Shown here piece by piece: positions 56,785 through 64,000 of a DNA stretch of 64,000 bases. The stretch is from Agarophyton chilense (taxonomy: Eukaryota; Rhodophyta; Florideophyceae; Gracilariales; Gracilariaceae). How positions within the stretch are numbered: position 1 is the stretch's first letter; each line of letters begins with the position of its first letter. The stretch is from NCBI GenBank assembly GCA_030374765.1, contig JARGXX010000007.1:496001-560000 (forward strand), given 5' to 3'. The position numbers were made by a program, and so were the translations under genes. The notes under the pieces are model-generated. The model was not told the DNA's origin. It saw only the letters and a program-made list of their open reading frames with translations, and did not search any database.

Positions 56785-57259
56785 TTGCAAAAGAGATTGT
56801 GGCAGAAGCAGGTCGAGATGATAAAGAGCGCGCTTGACGCGCTGGATAACGATAGCCGTTGATTCATTGAAGTTGTACAGTTTGCACTGTTCTATATGTT
56901 GTCGTAAACCTTGAGAGATAATGTGCTTGTTCTGGTTTCCTCCGTAACTTTTGAATCTGAAATGCTTCCGCTCCTGCCCTCGGGAGCATCGTCACATGCT
57001 GACCAGCACACGGGTCTCTCCCATCCATTTCACGATATCGCTGAATAGCATTGTTTCCATAAGTAGATACTCCCACTGTAACTTGGTACATTAGAGCACC
57101 CCTAACCCTAAAAGAGACTTTCCTAGTTCAGTTTCGGATGAAATTGAGCTTCGTGGCCTTGACAGCGCGTGAGAAGAGCCTGTTCCACCACAGGCAGGGC
57201 TTGAGATGTTTAAAGTAAAGAAATTCTCTTCGAGTTCCCGTCCCTGGCTACTATATAAG

Positions 57260-58493
57260 TTACGGCGGTGATGGTCGTGTGAACCGATATATCTCGGTTA
57301 TCATGCAAAGCCGCACACGAGTGAGAGAGTAAGTATCCAAAAACCCAGTTGAGCAGCTCGAAAGACTACTGACAGACTCCATTGTTTCTTGTCCCTCTAC
57401 TGCTGGATCAAACACAGAGTGGTATCCATTTTCGAACCAGGAAAGCCACATGTCAAGACAGGCCCGAGCCTCGGATTGACAAGTAGCACCAGACGGTGTG
57501 TCCAAGTTTCTCGCATCCCCAGAATTTATGTAGACATTTTCGAGACTCATAGCTGTATTGACAATAACTAGAGATGTCTGTAAAATAAATTGTAAAGCCC
57601 GCCACAGTATGCCCCACCTGCTCTTGAGACGCCCAAATGCCTGCTCGACGTGAACGCGATAACAAGACAAACAAAAATTGAAACTGTCCTGGTACCTGTG
57701 ACAAATTGATCGCGGAATTGGGGTAAAAATGAAATCAGTGCACCTGTATGCTTCATCTCCTGAAAATCAGAATCCCTTTGGTAGACCTTCATGCAAAAGA
57801 AACTGCCTAATGTTAGAATGAGATGGTGCTGCTCCATATACAGTAGAATCTACAGAAAAAGCCGACGACGAAATAAATCTGTATTTCCCGTCAACCGGTG
57901 CCTGCATTGGAACACCGAAACCCCTTTCCTTGTGAAAAACTGTTGGTTGCATAGCTCCTTCGGCGGATTTTGCACATAAATTAGAGTCCCATCCAGGGCA
58001 CCAACGACTACAGGTAATAGATTTAAATGGTTCTACGAAACGGCGAATTCCATTGCTGAGCGGTAATACTGCGCCACGTCAGACTTTGGCGGTAAGGTTT
58101 CAAATTCCAAAACTTCGTCGCAAACAGCAAACACTTCTTGAAACACATTGTAACAAGTTGATCTACCTACATCATAGGTAGTCATTAGGTCCCAATAGCT
58201 TGCTCCGGACATGAAACGCAAAAATATTCCTAACTTAGTCGCTGCCTCGAAAGCCTCCCCTTTTCTATGTGTTTCTATTTCTTGATCATAATCATGTTCA
58301 TTGAATTGTGAAAGAAATGGCCTGAACCGCAACAGAATTGTTCGAAATGTTTCACGGGAAACTTGATAGACCGATCGAAACTGAAACTATTTGAAGGACA
58401 TGCATACCTCTGCGAATGTTCGACGATCTCTCCGTATTTTTCTGCGAGTCGAGGGTCGGTAACAGAAGTCAATGAACAAAAGAAGAGCTCCAA
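57260..58493 (-). pseudogene. Harbinger-like transposase (DDE_Tnp_4), fragmented
   Basis: Pieces in three frames: FMSGASYWDLMTTYDVGRST (58230-58170, helix-turn-helix-like), VVVGALDGTLIYVQNPP (about 58015-57970; first catalytic Asp), GDEAYRCTDF (about 57760; second Asp) and RVHVEQAFGRLKSRWG (57660-57610; the catalytic Glu). All three acidic residues are present, but frameshifts and stops break the gene. Confidence 0.7.
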
Positions 58494-60181
58494 AAATTGA
58501 AAGGATTCTGTTCACCTCTTTGCGGGATCGTTTGTGCATCGCTTTCATTGCCAAGAAGTGCTACTCATGACATGACTAGCACTCCTTTGCAAAAATAAGA
58601 GAAACTGTAAACACATTGTGTTTTCAAGTTGCCTGTCAAAGTAGGCTTTAAAATTTTTTGCGGTTTGGATGTCACGTTTGGAATCTGAAAGGCGTTTTAA
58701 TCACGATGGGATGCAGCGGACTGGATCCAATCCGTTTGAAGTGCTTTCGAAACGATAGCGAAGTTTTATGAATTCTTGAGCTATTCCCACAAAAAGTTTT
58801 GACTGAGGGCTATATCAAGGCAAGACAGCCCTTTAACCCACTGGCCATATTGTGCGTTTTTGCTTTAGACGAAATCTGTGCTTTTGACTGCAAGGAGCAA
58901 TGGTTTGGCGGTTCAAAATTTGTCCCAACTTAACCCGCTGGGATTGCTAGTAACGACATCCGGCAATCCTGTGTGAGAGAAGAAGACTCTTGACTAGACT
59001 TTACTTCGATCTCGTTTCTGTCCGCAGTGTTAATTACTGGTACTGTTTGTCGCTTGTGCGGAAGTCAGTGCCATAGTATAATCTCTACGGGGAAGGTTAG
59101 ACGGCTGCAGCCGAGAGACGCAGCGTCTCTGAGCAAAGTTTTACGACCAAGAATCTAATCCCCTTCCTCTCTCTCTTTTTTCTCCCGTTGCCCTCGATCC
59201 TCCCGTTTTTCCTCTATTATCCCCCTTAAGTAGACTAATCTGTCTCTTTCGTGTCTCTTCTAGTCTCTTACGTTTTTGCATTATACCGTTTTCTCGCCAC
59301 GTCGCTTCCGCCTCTTCCAGGCTGTGTCTGCATTTTCAGCTGCCGCCTATTATCGTGCCTCTAGTGCTATTCTAGCTCCTCCACTCCGCTTTCCATGTGC
59401 TTTTATGCATTCGGAGCATCCCATTCTCAAATGCACTCTAAATGCTCTCTATCTGTTCTACCTCTGCCCTCTTGCCTTGCTCCTCTCTTCGTTGGCGCCT
59501 CAATATCAATTCCATACGACCTCCTGTTCTTGCATTGTTCATGCGTGTACTGGATGCCTCTGCACGTGCCCTACCTGGCAGTCATTTTTCCTTCTGGAAT
59601 CTCACAACTGTAATGTTTGAGACTGCACAAAGGTGGAAAGAGTTTATATCTAAGAAACAGCGTCTCAGAACAACTGTTTTCATTGGCTCTACGAATCGCT
59701 AAACCATATGGAAGCCAATGAGGTACCGAGGAGCTTAATGCTACTATAGTTTTTGTAAGCGACGTAAACACTTGGCAGACTGACAACCAAATGCTCTCGT
59801 CGTCACCCAATCATATACATACCCTGACTCGGTTTTAGCAGCATTATGCTTCCAGGGCCAAAAGACAGGCCCTCATCAAGACGATGCACATGAAATTGCC
59901 GCATTATTCACGGTTACAAGTGAGATCAGGTCCATGATATGATAGGCTTCTTGCGGAAACCAACCGAGCTGGACTCGTGCCGAAGCCACCGGGCGAATCG
60001 AAGGACATTGTTGTTGAACAGCTGTATCAAGTGCCGTGCAAAATTCTAATCGTGGTTTTCCGTGTGAAACAATATCGTCGAAGACAAGAAACCGATACTC
60101 TTGGAAATGATCTTGGGAGTGGAAAAGACGAAGCTCTCGTGACGAGACCGAAATGAAATCCACTTGGATTCATTAATTTGA
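58494..60181. other. No gene supported
   Basis: 58.5-59.1 kb is featureless. 59160-59560 is pyrimidine-rich, giving Ser/Leu/Phe/Cys-rich frames that look artefactual. A small hairpin GAGACGCAGCGTCTC lies near 59115. A - strand frame at 59876-60163 directly follows the SETD3 stop and is most likely its 3' flank. Confidence 0.5.
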
Positions 60182-61750
60182 TCAGTAATCGCCATGTGCC
60201 GCACAACAACTGCAATCCTGAATGCCCTCAACTTCGACCACTTCTTGTTGTTGAGCATGAGTGTTCTCCAGGATGTTCAGGTCGGCTTCGAGCAACTTCT
60301 TCTCATTTAGAAGCAATTTGTGCACCTCAGGGGTCATATCTATTGTGTTATTTGTACTTCCGTCGCTCCCATCTCCAAGGAAAGAGTACAGTTTCAATTG
60401 CTCTCGCACCACCTTTGCAAGCCTCTGTTTGGCATCTGCTTCAGCGTGGGAATTAACTGCTGTGCGTTCTGGCAAGGACGCGCCTCTTTTCAACCAGTCA
60501 GTGAAAGCAGGTTTGTCCATAGAAAGTACTCTGGCTACTGCCAATGCTTCTGCGACGATTGCCTTACCTACACCAACATTGCACGCCCAGCTTTTCTTCC
60601 CCTTGTCACATTCAGACCCAATTTCGTCGACAACTACCTGGACATCGACTCCCAACTTTGCAAGAGCTCTTGCCTTCAAAGGCGCGAGCGGCTCCTCACC
60701 AGATATTGTCAGTGAAACGGGAAGCATATCGTATGCGTTGTCTACTTGAACAAACCCAGAAAACAAGAGCAGTTTGACATTTGGCCTTGGGCCGTAGAAA
60801 ATTGTTATGGGCTCTCCAGGTTGGAATGATCTCATCGCCCTGCATTCCACAGTCACGGTGGTGTCCACCAGAACTTGAGTGGTGAAGTGGCCAGGCTCGT
60901 GATTGCAAAGATCCCAGAGGGGTACAAGCGCAAGCGTTGGCGGATCCGTAGATGGAAGAGCATTCTGGCGGGTCATAACCACCGAAAGGGCCCAGACAAA
61001 GTTTTTGAACGTCAGAATTCTTGGGGAGATAATTGGCGCTCTCTGTGACGATAGAATACTGTAGATGTACGTATAGTTTCTAATTTGGGCTCGAAGAGAC
61101 TTTATCGCAGCGCCAGAAGCGTGCGATGGACGTAACGAAAGCATGTGTTGTGGAGTGAAGTTAGCGAATGGAGTGGTGAACTTGTTTGGAAGAATATCAA
61201 TGTATGGCTTGAAACGGCTCTCTGGATTGGATGCTTCATACAAAAGGTGCAAGGCTAATGATAGAGATGGCATTGTCGCTAGTGCAGGCATGAGGCTTTC
61301 CAATGCTTTGATGGGGGAATTCGACGCCGTGAGCATTACTGAAGATGGAATAGACATGATGAGTTCGTCCTCCGTGATTAATCGCGTGGCAAGCAAAGTA
61401 ACATCATTGTTTTCGGAGCCCGGGGTAAAGTCAATCCGGAATGGTGCTTCATCAAGTTCGATTCCGTTGGAGGACAACCAGCCACAAAAACCCGAAAAGC
61501 TATCTGAGTTTCTTCTTGGAATGACGTTTTCTTGTCCTTCCTTCTGAAGCTTTCGTAGATTCACAAGCATTTGTTCCAGCTGAAGTAAAAGCACTTTCTC
61601 GTCCTCCGCAGCCCACTTGTCATGATCTTCTACGAAATACTGGAGCGATTCCACTGCCTTCAGAATTGCTGGCGAAACTTTCCACGGTTTTGGCTGCTTA
61701 GCGGACTTTTTGCGACTCAGGTTCTTGGAACGGACTTTCGAGTGGGGCAT
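60182..61750 (-). CDS. SETD3: SETD3-type actin-histidine N-methyltransferase
   Basis: A 522-aa single-exon SET-domain protein. The N-terminus is Lys/Arg-rich (SKVRSKNLSRKKSAKQ), as in SETD3. The split SET domain runs from about residue 88 to 330, with the diagnostic blocks WALSVVMTRQN (about 249-260), LALVPLWDLCNH (about 275-287) and ITIFYGPRPN (about 318-327). In human SETD3 these blocks hold the substrate-pocket Asn (N256), the SAM-binding Asn-His pair and the catalytic-pocket Tyr (Y313); all are conserved. A Rubisco-LSMT-type C-terminal helical domain follows. SETD3 methylates a histidine of actin in the cytosol; the match at these blocks is closer than to lysine methyltransferases. A TATAACC motif lies about 30 bases upstream (61783-61777). 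A Cys-Cys pair near the very C-terminus is unusual. Confidence 0.92.
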   Translation of the reverse strand: MPHSKVRSKNLSRKKSAKQPKPWKVSPAILKAVESLQYFVEDHDKWAAEDEKVLLLQLEQMLVNLRKLQKEGQENVIPRRNSDSFSGFCGWLSSNGIELDEAPFRIDFTPGSENNDVTLLATRLITEDELIMSIPSSVMLTASNSPIKALESLMPALATMPSLSLALHLLYEASNPESRFKPYIDILPNKFTTPFANFTPQHMLSLRPSHASGAAIKSLRAQIRNYTYIYSILSSQRAPIISPRILTFKNFVWALSVVMTRQNALPSTDPPTLALVPLWDLCNHEPGHFTTQVLVDTTVTVECRAMRSFQPGEPITIFYGPRPNVKLLLFSGFVQVDNAYDMLPVSLTISGEEPLAPLKARALAKLGVDVQVVVDEIGSECDKGKKSWACNVGVGKAIVAEALAVARVLSMDKPAFTDWLKRGASLPERTAVNSHAEADAKQRLAKVVREQLKLYSFLGDGSDGSTNNTIDMTPEVHKLLLNEKKLLEADLNILENTHAQQQEVVEVEGIQDCSCCAAHGDY

Positions 61751-61913
61751 TTTGCAATGAACGCCTGCTTGTTCACGGTTATACAGGGATAGTGGTCACA
61801 GTGGCTAAAATGAAACAAGAATTTATCGGCCACGTACGCCCTGTTGATAATCTGGTTTAGGCTTTGGGATCAAGGTAGTTAAGATTCTCTTCTAGTTTAG
61901 AGGGAATGTCAGG

Positions 61914-61981
61914 GAAGAAGACGAGGGGGCGAGGAAGACGAGATGGCGAGGAAGACGAGATGGCGAGGAAGACGAGATGGC
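61914..61981. repeat. Four 17-bp tandem units
   Basis: Three exact units GAGGAAGACGAGATGGC preceded by one degenerate unit, about 160 bases upstream of the SETD3 start. Confidence 0.9.
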
Positions 61982-62893
61982 GAATGTGAGAATATGTTTG
62001 ACCGACGCGTTGACTAGACCTGATATCGATGCATCGCGCATCACAGAGGTACGGCCACTTGCTAGCCTGGGATAGATACTTACTATGAGCGGCAGCGCAC
62101 TAGTGCGTGATCCCACCAGCGATTCGCATTTTGTGAGACACGTGTACAAGTGTACACAATGCTTTACTTCCCTGAAGCATCGATTGTACCTGGAATTTCT
62201 CAAAGTGTATGCTTCCGGATCACACGTGGAAAATTTGGCTCAAGAAGTGTTTGATATCTGAAGGTGTTGTCTTCTTTTCTGTGAAAAATGCGCTTGCATT
62301 CTGCAAAATCATGACTTGAGTGACGAAGAAAAGAGACGGGAGGTCGACTGCTATGTAAAGAGCTTCAAACAAATGCATCACGTTCTTTGTGACTATTTTT
62401 GTGACTGTTTATGACTGACTGCGCTCAAAGGGCATGGACTCAATGACCTTGAGCGGGAATGAAAAAAAGGCAGAAGCACGCCCCTGCTAGAATCGTTGTG
62501 GAGCAAAAATCTGCCCTCGCCATTCCTCATAGTGTTGTGGGTATCGTGTTCAAATGTATTGGGCTAATTCTCCAAGTTTAATATTCCTATTCGAAAGAAA
62601 TTTTCGCTATAAGTGAAGATTCACCCATACTTCCATCTTCAGTGTGGGTTCACATTTCTAATTCTAACGCGGACCCGACAAAAGGCTTATTTTTTAACTT
62701 TTGCAAAGCCAGGGAAAGATAGGCCTGAAACAATATATCGTCCGTGAATACTGGCGCTGATGTGCGAGTTTTAGTTGATGCAAAAACCGTAACAATCACG
62801 AAAGATTATTGAGGGTTTTCAATTCTCCGAAAAGAATCGAGACGTTTTCTGAAAAGGGGAAAGTTTTCTTTGTAGGATGCGCTCTCGAGCTCT
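61982..62893. other. No intact gene; possible transposon debris
   Basis: A + strand frame around 62095-62260 (HFVRHVYKCTQCFTSLKHRL) has a Cys pair but no clear domain. The rest is AT-rich with no recognisable feature. Confidence 0.4.
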
Positions 62894-64000
62894 CTAGAGT
62901 CTATACGACGACTGGCCTCATATGAGGCCAAAACTACGACATCAATATTTTTTGTAAACTTTGTCAATTTCCTTAAATTTTTGTGCCTAGACATTTTCAA
63001 CACTCTCTTCGTCTCGGTCATTAACTTCAAAGACAACGAATGATCGTTCATAACCTGTAAACAACATCATCTCTACTTCATTCTTTCATAATTTATCAAA
63101 TATGTCATCATCTATGGATCCTTGTCGTGTAGTAGAAAATAGAATAAATATCCGCGCGCTTCTCGTCGCATCAGAGAGCAAATGGTAATGCTTTTTTGGA
63201 ACGCAATCGAAGACGAAACCTATCAGCAAAAGTGTCACAAAAGTAAACTTTTTCTCAAAAATAAGCATAGACACACTTTTTTCACCATCAAATTCGAGAT
63301 ATTTGATTGCGAGAAAATATGCACACTCAAAATTTGCAATATGAAAACCGATGATCATGTCACGATTCAGTAAAACTGATCAAGAATCCATCGATCCAAA
63401 AGTGGAGATGAATAGTGCTTGGTTTACTAACAAAATTCGAACAATGAAGACCAGCCTTTTTTTACGGATGACGATGTGAACCACACAATGAATCGGCTGA
63501 ACACTTTTACTGTGGCAAAACAAGACACGTAAGACAGCTTTGTCGAAATTCATTCGACGAAACGGACAAGTGAAAATTTATTGTTGAGTCTGAATGGTTT
63601 ACTGCACTGCATCAAGGAAAAATCATGGAACCTGTTAAAGATTTCATCTTTTGTATTCATACACCCTCGAGAATCTCTTTTTATAATATTTTTATGTGGA
63701 TGTTTCCTGTAGCTCATTTGGAAAATGTTTTTCGATCTACCAACTCTCGGCTGGAAAGAAAAGGCTTAAACCAGGCTACACGATGTGTACTTTTGAAGTT
63801 TTTCGGTTTCATGGTGTTAGTGACAAGCTTAAAGTTTTCATATAGAAGATCACTTTGGTCTAAAAATACGATTCCTAAATGTATTGAAGCTATTCAGCTC
63901 GGAAAGATCATGTTGGGCAGTCGCTGTGAACATATACGGCAATTTATCGTTTTCGGTTGCTTTGAAAACGATCGAAAATCAGATGAAATCGGGTGGTCAT
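62894..64000 (+). mobile_element. Second piggyBac-like copy P2 (truncated by window end)
   Basis: It begins CTAG (62894-62897), then AGTCTATACGACGAC and the perfect palindrome TGGCCTCATATGAGGCCA at 62913-62930. It follows P1 base for base over long stretches. The transposase begins at ATG 63103 (MSSSMDPCRVVEN) and is full of shifts and stops; MWMFPVAHLENVF and LGKIMLGSRCEHIRQFIVF (63690-63950) match P1. The window ends before the catalytic block. Same direction as P1, 40 kb away. Confidence 0.8.

Larger units (their letters stand above)
55690..58493. mobile_element. PIF/Harbinger-like DNA transposon with two convergent genes
   Basis: A DNA-binding (Myb/trihelix-like) gene on the + strand and a DDE_Tnp_4 transposase on the - strand face each other, the two-gene plan typical of PIF/Harbinger. 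Both are broken. Terminal repeats were not located, so the limits are those of the genes. Confidence 0.6.

Noticed and set aside
59276-59620. 114-codon + strand frame
   Set aside because: Lies in a pyrimidine-rich tract; Ser/Leu/Phe/Cys content without a domain.
59876-60163. 95-codon - strand frame right after the SETD3 stop
   Set aside because: Sequence looks fairly protein-like, but there is no domain and it sits where the SETD3 3' untranslated region should be; a read-through extension would need another stop to be suppressed.

Overview
The window is nuclear DNA of a eukaryote. It has spliceosomal introns (two clear GT-AG introns), TATA boxes, eukaryote-only protein families (SETD3, a Dispatched/Patched-type RND protein, a Trx-Grx-Grx glutaredoxin) and a dense load of eukaryotic transposons. 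Genes are intron-poor, GC-rich and full of trinucleotide-encoded homopolymers, and one is a PHT4/SLC17-type anion transporter. I favour a unicellular alga (a red microalga is plausible) or another protist; the lineage is inference only.

Layout. 1-128: end of an unidentified acidic gene. 1411-12105: Ty3/gypsy chromovirus A (+ strand). 12106-22877: a GC-rich island of host genes (glutaredoxin-3 type, Pro-rich protein, anion transporter, low-complexity protein, Dispatched-like protein). 22878-37099: a piggyBac-like element split by Ty3/gypsy chromovirus B (24262-36141, - strand). 37.2-40.5 kb: decayed Tc1/mariner and retrotransposon gag remnants. 40886-50915: Ty3/gypsy chromovirus C (- strand), lying against a hAT remnant. 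53.4-54.5 kb: pogo remnant. 55.7-58.5 kb: a two-gene PIF/Harbinger element. 60182-61750: SETD3 actin-histidine methyltransferase. 62894-end: a second piggyBac copy, cut by the window edge.

Main observation. The three chromoviruses have clearly diverged from one another, yet each carries, between the pol chromodomain and the 3' LTR, a long open frame on the strand OPPOSITE to gag-pol (A 9588-11414, B about 25388-27114, C 41609-43690). The A and B products are plainly homologous over most of their length; C is a distant match in the same position. This is a conserved antisense gene in the env position, of unknown function. In A and B a polypurine simple repeat (sense strand) separates the converging 3' ends. 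The three elements also share an unusual primer-binding-site sequence two or three bases inside the 5' LTR. All three are decayed by stops, frameshifts and loss of catalytic residues; B, by its near-identical LTRs, is the youngest.

Host genes are separated by short GC-rich spacers; transposon blocks are more AT-rich and nested. Nothing prokaryotic (operons, Shine-Dalgarno sites, CRISPR) is present.
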